Notes under the pieces: generated by a model
Told to the model about the DNA's origin: nothing
What the model saw: only the letters and a program-made list of their open reading frames with translations
Database searches by the model: none
Translations under genes and position numbers: made by a program
From: Pedobacter sp. B4-66
GTDB lineage: Bacteria; Bacteroidota; Bacteroidia; Sphingobacteriales; Sphingobacteriaceae
DNA length: 64,000 bases
Direction of reading: 5' to 3'
NCBI RefSeq assembly: GCF_018492665.1
Contig: NZ_JAFVME010000001.1
Span: 904,567-968,566, forward strand
In this document: in pieces, positions 42,978 to 52,028 of the stretch
Numbering within the stretch: position 1 is the first letter of the stretch
Layout: each line of letters opens with the position of its first letter

Positions 42978-43000
42978 GTTAGGCTTAAAACAAGCCTAAC
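42978..43000 (-). terminator. Hairpin over the parC stop codon
   Basis: A 9-bp perfect stem (GTTAGGCTT with AAGCCTAAC, 5-base loop) includes the last codons and the TAA of parC. No T run follows on the minus strand, so it may act as a 3'-end stabiliser or weak terminator. The rest of the gap up to the small secreted gene shows nothing recognisable. Confidence 0.4.
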
Positions 43001-46000
43001 TGTCCTTTATCATCAATTTCTATATCATTAGGATTTGTGATCTCAAACTTGATTTCCTTTGCCGGAGTTTCGGCTTTTGGTTTAGCTTCAGGTTCCTCTT
43101 TAGTTGCTTCCTTTTTAGTCACCACAGCTTCTTTAGGTTCCGGTTTGGCTTTAGGCTCTTCTTTGGCTGCTTCTTTCTTAGTCTCTACCGCTTTCTTAGC
43201 CTCAGGCTTTGCTTCTGATTCTTTTTCAGGCGCTTTTGGAGTTCCCCATGCTTTTTTAGGTTTTCCTTCGGCAACAGGAGCTTCAACTGGTTTTTCCTCT
43301 GCTTTTTCCTCAACCTTTTCTACGGGTTCTACTTTAGGTGCAGGTTTTGTTTCTTTAGCAACAACAAATGGTTTCTTTTCTACAGGCTTCGGTTTTTCTG
43401 CAACCTCTTCTACTTTAGCAACGGGTTCTGCTGAAGCTTCAATTTCTTCCGGAGCAGCATCAGCATCTTCTACGTCCACGGGTTTCTCTTCAGATTCAGT
43501 TTCTGTAGTAGTTACCTCATCAGTTGATTCAGATGTTTCTCCTTCAGATTGTTCCTCACTAAAAGAAGTCTCTGAGGCAGTAGCTTTACTTTCTAAAACC
43601 AGTTCCGCCTCTTCATGATTAGAAATATTCAGGTTTTTCACATCATGTTGGCTCAGTCTATTTCCATTAGCTTTTATACCCTTTACATCAATAAACTCTG
43701 CCAGCAGAATTTCTAACGTTTCAGGCGTTTGTGTTTTACCTTTAAGTACATCAACAGTTAAAACTGCTTCAGGGTTACTGGTCAGGTAAAGGAATTTTGA
43801 TCCTTGCTCTTCACTAATCAGGTTACCTTTTTTACCTACAGCAATTGGTTCAAATACAAATCTCTTGACAAAGTAGTTTTTAGCTTTTCCTTCGTATTGT
43901 ACAACTGTAAATGGTTTTTCAGGATCAAACTTCTGGATGAGGATCAGATCAGCATCAAAGTGATTGCTCAATTCGAAAGTGCTTAGCTCATACCATCCCT
44001 CTTTATGAACCTGTAATATCTTATCGTCGCCGTCAAATTCGCCAAGGTATTTACCTCTGCCGTCAACGTTAAGTCTTCTAAGCAAATCATCGTACCATAT
44101 TTTAAGTCCGGAAAGTGTAGATACACCTTTGGTTTTTAACAACACTTTTTTGATAGGATATTTGGATACAATATTACCTTGAGACCCGCGCCCTTTAATT
44201 GCTATTTCGGCATAATCCAGATCAAACTGAAGCTTTTTAAGCTTAGTATGTGGTTTTAACTGTACGGTAACTACTTCTGCTTCTCCGTTAGGATTTGCAG
44301 TAAAGTACAATACTTTAGAGCCTTTACTTCCTTTGGTAAGGTCGTATTCTTTATCGCGAGTTACGCCTACTACGGCGAAACGTTTAATGTACGATACTCC
44401 ACTGGCACCATCCTTATAGATCATGTTATAGATGGTACGCTCATCGCCTTTTTTAAAGACCTGAGCATGGAGAATTCCTTTACCCACAAAGGTTTTATCA
44501 GCTACTTTGGTGATGATGCATTTACCATCTTCTCTGAAAACGATGATTTCATCAATATCAGAACAATCGGCAATAAATTCATCTTTACGCAAACCAGTAC
44601 CCACAAAACCGTCTTCACGATTCAGGTATAACTTTACGTTGGCTAAGGCAACTTTAGAAGCTTCTACTCTATCGAACAAGCGAATTTCCGTTTTACGTTC
44701 TTTTCCCTTACCGTACTTATCCCTAAGTCTCTGGAACCAGGCAATGGTATAATCAGTTAAATGACGAAGGTGATTCTTTACAACTTTGATTTCATCAGCT
44801 AAAGCTTTCATCTGATCATCCGCTTTTTTAACGTCAAAGCGGGTAATACTACTCATTGGTTTATCAATAAGTTTCTTGAAATCTTCGGGCTGAATCTCTC
44901 TGTATAAATCTGGCTTAAATGGCTCGAATAAGCGGTTTAAAACCTCAACAACTATTTCAAAATTACCAGAGTTCTCGTAGTCTGAGTTTTTGTACATGCC
45001 TTCCTGAATGAAGATCTTAAGTAATGAACTAAAGAATATTCTTTCCTGCAATTCATGCAACTTAATTTCCAACTCCTGTTTTAACAGGTTCTTGGTGTTG
45101 TGCGTGTTCTCAGTAAGGATATCATTAACACTCAAAAATTGAGGTTTATCATCCTTAATAACGCAAGTATTTGGAGAAATAGAAACCTCGCATGAAGTGA
45201 AAGCATACAAGGCATCAATGGTTACATCGGGCGAAATACCGGGTGCAAGGTGGATAACGATCTCCACATGTTGCGCGGTATTATCTTCAATCTTTTTGAT
45301 CTTGATTTTACCCTTATCGTTAGCAGATAATACACTATCGATTACTGAACCTGTTGTTGTACTGTATGGTATCTCGGTTATTACAAGTGTTTTCTTGTCT
45401 TTTTCTGTAATTTTTGCCCTTACCCTGATTTTACCTCCGCGCATACCTTCGTTATATGCAGAGAAATCGGCCATACCACCGGTAAAGAAATCAGGAAGGA
45501 TATTTGGTCTGGTTCCTTTTAATACTTCAATTGAGGCATCAATAAGTTCCAGAAAATTGTGAGGCATAACCTTGGTAGCCAAACCTACCGCAATACCTTC
45601 TGCTCCTTGCGCCAATAGCAAAGGGAATTTAACAGGCAAGGTAATAGGCTCGTTGTTACGGCCATCATAACTCAATTGCCAAACTGTAGTATCCGGATTA
45701 AATACTACTTCGTTTGCAAATTTAGATAAACGTGCTTCGATGTAACGGGCCGCAGCAGCACTGTCGCCAGTTACCGGATCACCCCAGTTACCCTGGCAAT
45801 CTATCAGCAGTTCCTTTTGTCCAATTTGCACCATCGCATCACCAATTGAAGCATCACCATGTGGGTGATATTTCATGGTATTCCCGATAACGTTGGCTGC
45901 TTTATTAAAACGTCCATCATCCATCTCTCTTAGAGAGTGCATGATGCGTCGCTGAACCGGTTTTAAACCATCGTTGATGTGTGGAACCGCGCGATCAAGA

Positions 46001-46107
46001 ATTACGTAAGAGGCATAATCGAGGAACCAGTTTTCATAAAGCCCGTTGATAGGGATTATAGTATGCTTGCTTTCTTCGTTTATGTTGTTTTCTATTTCGT
46101 CGCTCAT
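42985..46107 (-). CDS. parC: DNA topoisomerase IV subunit A with long charged C-terminal tail
   Basis: From the ATG at 46107 the protein has 1040 residues (a TTG one codon earlier is not needed). The breakage-reunion domain contains PVQRRIMHSLREMDDGRFNK, YHPHGDASIGDAMVQI and catalytic tyrosine Y122 in AAAARYIEARLSKFA. A beta-pinwheel region follows (about 500-850). The last 170 residues or so are Lys/Glu/Pro/Ala-rich and look disordered. The protein ends GQLGLF, matching the beta-clamp-binding motif QLxLF. With ParE (encoded about 11.5 kb away) it decatenates sister chromosomes. Assignment to ParC rather than GyrA rests on overall similarity to Bacteroidota topo IV and the presence of ParE nearby. 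Confidence 0.9.
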   Translation of the reverse strand: MSDEIENNINEESKHTIIPINGLYENWFLDYASYVILDRAVPHINDGLKPVQRRIMHSLREMDDGRFNKAANVIGNTMKYHPHGDASIGDAMVQIGQKELLIDCQGNWGDPVTGDSAAAARYIEARLSKFANEVVFNPDTTVWQLSYDGRNNEPITLPVKFPLLLAQGAEGIAVGLATKVMPHNFLELIDASIEVLKGTRPNILPDFFTGGMADFSAYNEGMRGGKIRVRAKITEKDKKTLVITEIPYSTTTGSVIDSVLSANDKGKIKIKKIEDNTAQHVEIVIHLAPGISPDVTIDALYAFTSCEVSISPNTCVIKDDKPQFLSVNDILTENTHNTKNLLKQELEIKLHELQERIFFSSLLKIFIQEGMYKNSDYENSGNFEIVVEVLNRLFEPFKPDLYREIQPEDFKKLIDKPMSSITRFDVKKADDQMKALADEIKVVKNHLRHLTDYTIAWFQRLRDKYGKGKERKTEIRLFDRVEASKVALANVKLYLNREDGFVGTGLRKDEFIADCSDIDEIIVFREDGKCIITKVADKTFVGKGILHAQVFKKGDERTIYNMIYKDGASGVSYIKRFAVVGVTRDKEYDLTKGSKGSKVLYFTANPNGEAEVVTVQLKPHTKLKKLQFDLDYAEIAIKGRGSQGNIVSKYPIKKVLLKTKGVSTLSGLKIWYDDLLRRLNVDGRGKYLGEFDGDDKILQVHKEGWYELSTFELSNHFDADLILIQKFDPEKPFTVVQYEGKAKNYFVKRFVFEPIAVGKKGNLISEEQGSKFLYLTSNPEAVLTVDVLKGKTQTPETLEILLAEFIDVKGIKANGNRLSQHDVKNLNISNHEEAELVLESKATASETSFSEEQSEGETSESTDEVTTTETESEEKPVDVEDADAAPEEIEASAEPVAKVEEVAEKPKPVEKKPFVVAKETKPAPKVEPVEKVEEKAEEKPVEAPVAEGKPKKAWGTPKAPEKESEAKPEAKKAVETKKEAAKEEPKAKPEPKEAVVTKKEATKEEPEAKPKAETPAKEIKFEITNPNDIEIDDKGQLGLF

Positions 46108-46256
46108 CAAAAAAGGATTGGATTTTGTAAATATAAGGGTTGGAATGAAATATTAGGAACAGAAGTTTTTAACAGTTCTTAGTTAATAACCTATGTTTTT
46201 GGGCTTAATTGACTAGGTTTTCATGATTTTTGGGCATTATTTCATTAATTGACGTT

Positions 46257-46745
46257 TTATCTTTCCAATCGTTCTTCAACAAATACAAAAGGCAATAGAT
46301 TTTTAATCCCTTTTACTTTTATTATTTCGCCTCCGATACAGTAAAAAAGCACTTCAATTTCTTGCTTTTGTTTCTGTTCAAACTCGGCCATTACCTGTAA
46401 ACATGCACCGCATGAGGTAATCGGTTTTTGGATTACAAAGCTACTGCTTTTTGCAGTAATTGCCATTGTTTGAATTGCTAAATCCGGATAAGCAGCCCCT
46501 ACTGTAAACAAGGCAACGCGCTCTGCACAAAGTCCGGATGGATAAGCTACATTTTCTTGATTACTCCCAAGAACTATTTGCTTATTACTTAATTTTAAAG
46601 CTGCTCCAACCTTAAAATTGGAGTAAGGTGAATATGATGATTTTAGCGCCTCTTCGGCCTTTAAACATAGTTCCTGATCTGACGCGGTTAGCTCATTTAA
46701 GGACTTAAAAGTTTGATAGCTAACAACAAAGTTTTTCTGATCCAT
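46257..46745 (-). CDS. cdd: Cytidine deaminase
   Basis: The 162-residue protein has the zinc and catalytic motif GLCAERVALF (C73, E75) and the second zinc motif PITSCGACLQVMAEF (C112, C115), with the N-terminal YSPYSNFKVGAAL. It deaminates cytidine and deoxycytidine to uridine forms for pyrimidine salvage. The length is slightly above the usual 130-140 because of a longer N-terminus. It is transcribed alone, divergent from tamB. Confidence 0.96.
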   Translation of the reverse strand: MDQKNFVVSYQTFKSLNELTASDQELCLKAEEALKSSYSPYSNFKVGAALKLSNKQIVLGSNQENVAYPSGLCAERVALFTVGAAYPDLAIQTMAITAKSSSFVIQKPITSCGACLQVMAEFEQKQKQEIEVLFYCIGGEIIKVKGIKNLLPFVFVEERLER

Positions 46746-46822
46746 ATTTAAACATACGTATTTTTATAACAATAGGTTAACAACAATTTTATCACTTGAT
46801 TTAAACAATTTAATTATTTAGA

Positions 46823-46852
46823 TTGTAGATATAAGTAAGAAACCTAATTTTG
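46823..46852 (+). promoter_or_regulatory. Promoter of tamB-tamL
   Basis: TTG at 46823-46825, a 19-base spacer and TAATTTTG at 46845-46852 match the Bacteroidota consensus exactly. The transcript should start near 46858, giving a leader of about 60 nt before the proposed TTG start of tamB. Confidence 0.6.
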
Positions 46853-46916
46853 GTGTCGATGGCATGGTTTTAGTTATGAGAACCACGTATTAAAAACCCT
46901 ATTAAACGCATTTCAA

Positions 46917-49900
46917 TTGAATATATATATTCGTAAAAGTCTTAAAATCATACTTTGGGTAATTGCAAGCATCATTTTGCTGGTTGTCCTTATTGCGCTT
47001 TCCCTAAATATTCCGACAGTACAAAATTTTGTTAAAGACAAAGCGATAAGCTATATAAAGAATAAAACCAAAACTGAGGTAAGTCTGGAGAGTATAAAAA
47101 TTGCACTCCCAAAGGATGTGGTACTGAACAAGTTTTATATTGAAGATAAAAAGGGCGACACGCTACTTTACGCTCAAAAACTTTCTGTCGACATTAGCTT
47201 ATTTGAGCTTTTGAATAACAAAGTGGAGATCAATGACATTTCATTGCAAAAAATAAGAGCCAATGTTACCCGCATAAACCCAGACACTGCATTCAATTTT
47301 TCTTTCCTGTTAGATGCTTTTATGTCTGAACAGAAAAAGCCGGAAGAAGAGATTACAAAGGACACTACATCTACCCTGAAGTTTTCTATTGATAAGGTGT
47401 CTTTTGAAGACATAGGTGTCGTTTATCGTGATGATGCGGCGGGCAATGATGTAAAGTTACATCTGGGAGAGTTTACTGCTAAGATTAAAGATTTCGACAT
47501 GGATAAGCAGCACTATGTGATCAAATCTTTAGCCTTAAACAACACTTCATTAAAATACCTGCAACAGAAACCGCTTACACAGTTACAGGCTCATATAGAG
47601 AATAGTCTGGATACTGCTAAAGCAGAATCAGGCAAATTGCCACTGGTAGAGATACAGGATTTTGCTTTTAATAATATCAAAATAGGGTTCGACGATCGGA
47701 TTTCGGGCATGAATGCTGATGTTGATTTGAACAAGCTAGCCTTAACTCAGCTGTTTATTGACCTTACCAATAGCAATTATAAAATTGAGGATGCGAAGCT
47801 GAATGACACCAAAATTGATTTCAGCTCACCAACCAATAAGGCCAATGTAAACGTTAATGAGCTATCGTTAACCAAGCTTTTAGCTGACGTTAAAAATGGC
47901 AAATACAAGGTTAATGATGCAAAGCTTAACAAATCAAATATCCTTTTTGCATTAAAACCTGTTAAGCCTACTAAAGAAATAAAAGCGGACACTTCGGTAA
48001 AGTCTTCGCCCCTATCGTTATTGGTCGACAATATAAACTTAGTAGAAAACAATGTGCAGTTTGATAATCTTAGCGCCAAGCCCACAAAGGGAATGGATTT
48101 CAATCATTTAAAATTCACCGATCTTACCTTGCTTGCTGAAGCACTTTCGTATAGCGATTCAGGTCTAAAAATAAATGTTAAAGAAGGGTTATTTAAAGAG
48201 AAAAGCGGTTTTCAGTTGTCTAAACTAAGAGGTGATGTTGTCTATTCTGACAAGGCAATTAAGGTGAATAATTTCTTATTGCAAACACCTAACACTACGA
48301 TAGAAAACGTTACAGAATTAAACTACACCTCTCTTGAAGATTTAACAAAACATCCTGAAAGGGTAAAACTTTCGGTAGTGGTTAAAAATACAACTATTGG
48401 TTTAAGAGATGCCTTTTACTTTAGTGATGCTGTGCCTGAGAACTACAAAAATGAGAAGATAAAAGTTAACGCCAACGTGAGTGGATATATGAATAATTTG
48501 GTTATTCCCAGGCTACAAATCTCGGGGTTAAAAAGCACAAACATTGATGTTAGCGGACGGATAAAAGGACTCCCCGATATGAATAAGGCTTACTTTGATA
48601 TGAATATCAAAAGGTTTGCCATGACTAAAAAAGACCTTTTGGTAGTGATTCCTAAAAAAACTTTGCCTGGTAATATTGAGCTTCCCAATGTGATTGTTGC
48701 AAACGGAAAGTTTACTGGCTCAATGACCAATTTCAACACAGGCTTTAACATTAATACAGATATAGGATCGGCCAAGTTACTGGCTAACATGAAAGGTCCG
48801 AAAGGAAAGGAAAGTTATGTTGCCAATGTAGACTTGAATAATTTTAATGTAGGCAAGCTACTTAAGCAACAGGCTCAGTTGGGTAAAATTACGGCTAAAG
48901 CTAGTGTTAAAGGAACCGGACTTGACCCTAAAACTTTATCAGCACAGTTTAAAGCACAATTAGTAAGTGCATACTATAACAAATACACCTATAAAGACCT
49001 CTTTTTAACCGGCGATTTTAAACAGCAGAAACTGAATTTAAAAGGCAATATGGCTGATACCAATTTGAATTTTGATTTAACAACAGCTGTAAATATTGCA
49101 GGCAAATATCCGGCAGTAAAAGCCGTTATGGACTTAAAACAGGTTGACCTGCAAAAACTGCACTTTAGTCCTGGTGAATTTAAAGTTGCCGGAACTATCA
49201 ATGCAGATGTAAAAACTGCTGATCCGGATTACCTGAATGGTGACATTTTTGTAAATGGCTTGCAGGTAGTTAAGGATGGTCAGCGCTTTAATGTAGACAC
49301 CATTATTGTACATTCTGAAGCCAGTGAAACTCATAACATGCTTACACTGAAGTCTGAGTTTCTACGGGCTAAAATAGATGGTAAATATCAGCTTACCAAT
49401 ATCGGTAGCGCCGTAATTAACCAGATCAATAAATACTATCAATTTGGAGAGGTTACTAAAATCCCCGATCAAAGATTTAGGTTCTATATGAACTTTTACA
49501 ATCCTAAGATCCTTCAAAACTTTGTACCGGAACTAACCACCTTCGCCCCTGCCAGAATGAATGGTTTAATTGATACGCAAAAGGATAGTTTGCTAATGAA
49601 TGCTTCTTTCCCTCAAATAGTTTATGGAGGTTTTAGGGTTGATAGCTCGAAATTGAATGTAAACAATACGGATCAGAAACTTAATTATAAGCTACAGATA
49701 AAAAGCTTTCAAAGTTCTGCAGCTAATTTGTTTAATAGTGAGATCAGCGGTGATGCCGTAAACAACAACCTTGCTTTAAATATCTACTTAAGAGACAGTA
49801 AGCGAAAAGATAAATATGTTTTAGGTGGTAATTTCAAATCCATTAGTAAAGATTTTCGGTTTAGCTTCAATCCTCAAAAGCTATTGCTCAACTATGAAAA

Positions 49901-52028
49901 ATGGGCTATAGCTCCTCAAAATTATATCCAGTTTGGTCAGTCGGGTATTATAGCCAGTCAGTTTAACCTAAGCAAGGGCAATCAGCTTTTAGGGATTAAC
50001 AGTACTGACACTGTTGCCAATTCCCCTTTGAGAGTAGAGTTTAAAGATTTTAAAATAGAAACGCTTACAAAGTTTGCTGAGCAGGATAGCTCTTTGGTTG
50101 GCGGTACTATTAATGGCACTGTTGATGCAAAGGAGCTGATGGATACGCCTAAGTTTGAAGCGAACATAACAATAGACCATCTAAGGTACTTAAAAGATGA
50201 GTTTGGTACTTTAAGAGTAGCGGTAAATAACAATACAGAAAATGCCTACGAAACCAACATTGCATTGTCTGGGGTGCACGAGTTAAGGGTTAACGGATTT
50301 TACTACACTTCTCCGCAGAGTGCACTTGATCTTACTTTAAATATTGACAAGATTGACCTTAAGGCCATAGAAAGTGTTTCAATGGGGCAGATAAAGCATG
50401 GCTCGGGTATCGTGTCTGGTGAGTTATCAATAAAAGGACCATTGGATGCACCTAAAATTTTAGGGGATATTAAATTTAATCAGGCCGCATTTACGGCAAC
50501 CTATGTGAATTCTTATTTCAGAATGCCAAATGAAACCATAAGTTTTACTGATAAGGGAGTAAACTTTAACAGGTTTACAATTATAGATTCTTTAAATCAA
50601 AAGGCTGTAATTACAGGTGGCATCCTCACTACTGACTATAAGGATTTCTCGTTCAACATGGACATCAGAACCAACAACTTCAGATTAATGAACTCTACTG
50701 CTGCTGACAACGACATGATATACGGTACTGTTTATGTAACCAGCACCATTAAAGTTCGCGGTGATTTAAACCAGCCGGATGTGGATATGGATGTTAGGGT
50801 AGAGGATAAAACAAAGTTCTTCTTTGCAATGCCTCCTGATGATCCGTCGATTATTGATCAGGAAGGTATTGTGCAGTTTACGGATTTCAGTGCTCCCCCG
50901 TTTAATGGCAAAAAGGCCTTAAGTGTGAATGATTCTATAAGCAAGCCTCCTATTAAAGGGCTTAATTTAGCTGCTACTATTAATATTGATGAAAATGCAG
51001 AATTGAATGTTGTTGTTGATCCTTCTAACGGCGACGCTTTAAAGGTTAGAGGACAGGCATCTTTAACAGCAACGATGGACCCTAGTGGCAAGACCAGTTT
51101 AACTGGACGATACCAAGTATCTGATGGTAGTTACAACCTTACTGTTGGGCCTGTTAAAAAAGACTTTAAGCTACAACAAGGAAGTAGCATTGTATGGACA
51201 GGTGATCCAATGGAGGCCAATGTAAACTTAACGGCATTGTATGAAGTAAACACTGCTCCAATAGATTTGATAGGCGATCCAACTCAATATGAAGCTAAGA
51301 CAAAGCTTCCATTCCAGGTGTACCTTATGATGACTGGCGAATTGTTAAAACCGAGTATCAAATTCAGATTAGATTTACCGGAAAATGAGCGGGGCGCAGT
51401 TAATGGTCAGGTGTATGCTAAATTACAGAATGTAAACACAAATGAAAGTGAACTGAATAAACAGGTATTTGCGCTATTGGCGCTTAACAGGTTTATTGCA
51501 GATAATCCATTCCAAAGTTTGGCTGGCGGAACTAGTGTTTCCTCTATTGCCCGCTCAAGTGTTAGTAAACTGTTAACTGAACAGCTGAATAATCTTGCTT
51601 CTGATTTGATTAAAGGTGTGGATATAAACTTTGGTTTAAATTCATCTGAAGATTACTCAGCATCGGGTAGTAAATCGCAAAAAACAGATCTGGAGATAGG
51701 TCTATCTAAAAAACTATTGAATGATCGTTTAATTGTTACTGTTGGTAGCTCCTTCGGATTAGAAGGCCCTCAGCAGCAAGGTCAGAATACTACCAATATT
51801 GCAGGAAATGTTAATGTAGAGTATCTACTCTCGAGTGATGGCAGATACAGATTGAGAGCTTACAGGCGCAACCAGAACGAGGGTGTAATTGAAGGGCAGA
51901 TTATTGAAACAGGGCTTGGTTTTGCATTGGTGGTTGATTACAATAAATTCAGAGAGGTTTTCCAGAATTTCTCTAAAAAGAAAAGATTTAGAAATGAAGA
52001 GAGGCGTAAAAATGAGACAACAAATTAA
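46917..52028 (+). CDS. tamB: Translocation and assembly module protein TamB
   Basis: A 1703-residue protein with a single N-terminal transmembrane helix (SLKIILWVIASIILLVVLIA), a long beta-rich body of repeated amphipathic strands (AsmA/TamB type), and a C-terminal DUF490 domain (NVNLTALYEVNTAPIDLIGD, LDLPENERGAVNGQVYAKLQ). TamB spans the periplasm and works with an outer-membrane BamA-like partner in barrel assembly and probably phospholipid transport. The start is TTG: no ATG lies before the transmembrane helix. It is longer than E. coli TamB (1259), as is usual in Bacteroidota. It overlaps the tamL start. Confidence 0.93.
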   Translation: MNIYIRKSLKIILWVIASIILLVVLIALSLNIPTVQNFVKDKAISYIKNKTKTEVSLESIKIALPKDVVLNKFYIEDKKGDTLLYAQKLSVDISLFELLNNKVEINDISLQKIRANVTRINPDTAFNFSFLLDAFMSEQKKPEEEITKDTTSTLKFSIDKVSFEDIGVVYRDDAAGNDVKLHLGEFTAKIKDFDMDKQHYVIKSLALNNTSLKYLQQKPLTQLQAHIENSLDTAKAESGKLPLVEIQDFAFNNIKIGFDDRISGMNADVDLNKLALTQLFIDLTNSNYKIEDAKLNDTKIDFSSPTNKANVNVNELSLTKLLADVKNGKYKVNDAKLNKSNILFALKPVKPTKEIKADTSVKSSPLSLLVDNINLVENNVQFDNLSAKPTKGMDFNHLKFTDLTLLAEALSYSDSGLKINVKEGLFKEKSGFQLSKLRGDVVYSDKAIKVNNFLLQTPNTTIENVTELNYTSLEDLTKHPERVKLSVVVKNTTIGLRDAFYFSDAVPENYKNEKIKVNANVSGYMNNLVIPRLQISGLKSTNIDVSGRIKGLPDMNKAYFDMNIKRFAMTKKDLLVVIPKKTLPGNIELPNVIVANGKFTGSMTNFNTGFNINTDIGSAKLLANMKGPKGKESYVANVDLNNFNVGKLLKQQAQLGKITAKASVKGTGLDPKTLSAQFKAQLVSAYYNKYTYKDLFLTGDFKQQKLNLKGNMADTNLNFDLTTAVNIAGKYPAVKAVMDLKQVDLQKLHFSPGEFKVAGTINADVKTADPDYLNGDIFVNGLQVVKDGQRFNVDTIIVHSEASETHNMLTLKSEFLRAKIDGKYQLTNIGSAVINQINKYYQFGEVTKIPDQRFRFYMNFYNPKILQNFVPELTTFAPARMNGLIDTQKDSLLMNASFPQIVYGGFRVDSSKLNVNNTDQKLNYKLQIKSFQSSAANLFNSEISGDAVNNNLALNIYLRDSKRKDKYVLGGNFKSISKDFRFSFNPQKLLLNYEKWAIAPQNYIQFGQSGIIASQFNLSKGNQLLGINSTDTVANSPLRVEFKDFKIETLTKFAEQDSSLVGGTINGTVDAKELMDTPKFEANITIDHLRYLKDEFGTLRVAVNNNTENAYETNIALSGVHELRVNGFYYTSPQSALDLTLNIDKIDLKAIESVSMGQIKHGSGIVSGELSIKGPLDAPKILGDIKFNQAAFTATYVNSYFRMPNETISFTDKGVNFNRFTIIDSLNQKAVITGGILTTDYKDFSFNMDIRTNNFRLMNSTAADNDMIYGTVYVTSTIKVRGDLNQPDVDMDVRVEDKTKFFFAMPPDDPSIIDQEGIVQFTDFSAPPFNGKKALSVNDSISKPPIKGLNLAATINIDENAELNVVVDPSNGDALKVRGQASLTATMDPSGKTSLTGRYQVSDGSYNLTVGPVKKDFKLQQGSSIVWTGDPMEANVNLTALYEVNTAPIDLIGDPTQYEAKTKLPFQVYLMMTGELLKPSIKFRLDLPENERGAVNGQVYAKLQNVNTNESELNKQVFALLALNRFIADNPFQSLAGGTSVSSIARSSVSKLLTEQLNNLASDLIKGVDINFGLNSSEDYSASGSKSQKTDLEIGLSKKLLNDRLIVTVGSSFGLEGPQQQGQNTTNIAGNVNVEYLLSSDGRYRLRAYRRNQNEGVIEGQIIETGLGFALVVDYNKFREVFQNFSKKKRFRNEERRKNETTN
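47675..47960 (+). repeat. Tandem duplication inside tamB
   Basis: Two adjacent units of about 40 residues share the pattern L-LT-L--D--N--YK--DAKLN (LALTQLFIDLTNSNYKIEDA and LSLTKLLADVKNGKYKVNDA, each followed by KLN), and a third partial unit follows (KSNILFAL). The close match suggests a recent in-frame duplication of a strand unit. Confidence 0.6.

Noticed and set aside
42978..43000. Standard rho-independent terminator for parC
   Set aside because: The 9-bp stem is real but no T run follows on the minus strand, so it is listed only as a hairpin with low confidence.
43037..43560. Repeats suggestive of a CRISPR or satellite array
   Set aside because: The repeats are irregular, in frame and encode Lys/Glu/Pro-rich protein with no spacer pattern.
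43037..43618. A 193-residue plus-strand frame rich in Ser, Ala and Thr
   Set aside because: It is the antisense of the low-complexity ParC tail; the repeated Lys/Glu/Pro codons give a stop-free opposite strand. No start context or independent family features.
51889..52011. Longer TamL start inside tamB
   Set aside because: It adds about 40 residues in front of a clear lipoprotein signal; the ATG at 52012 has an AGAGG at proper spacing.
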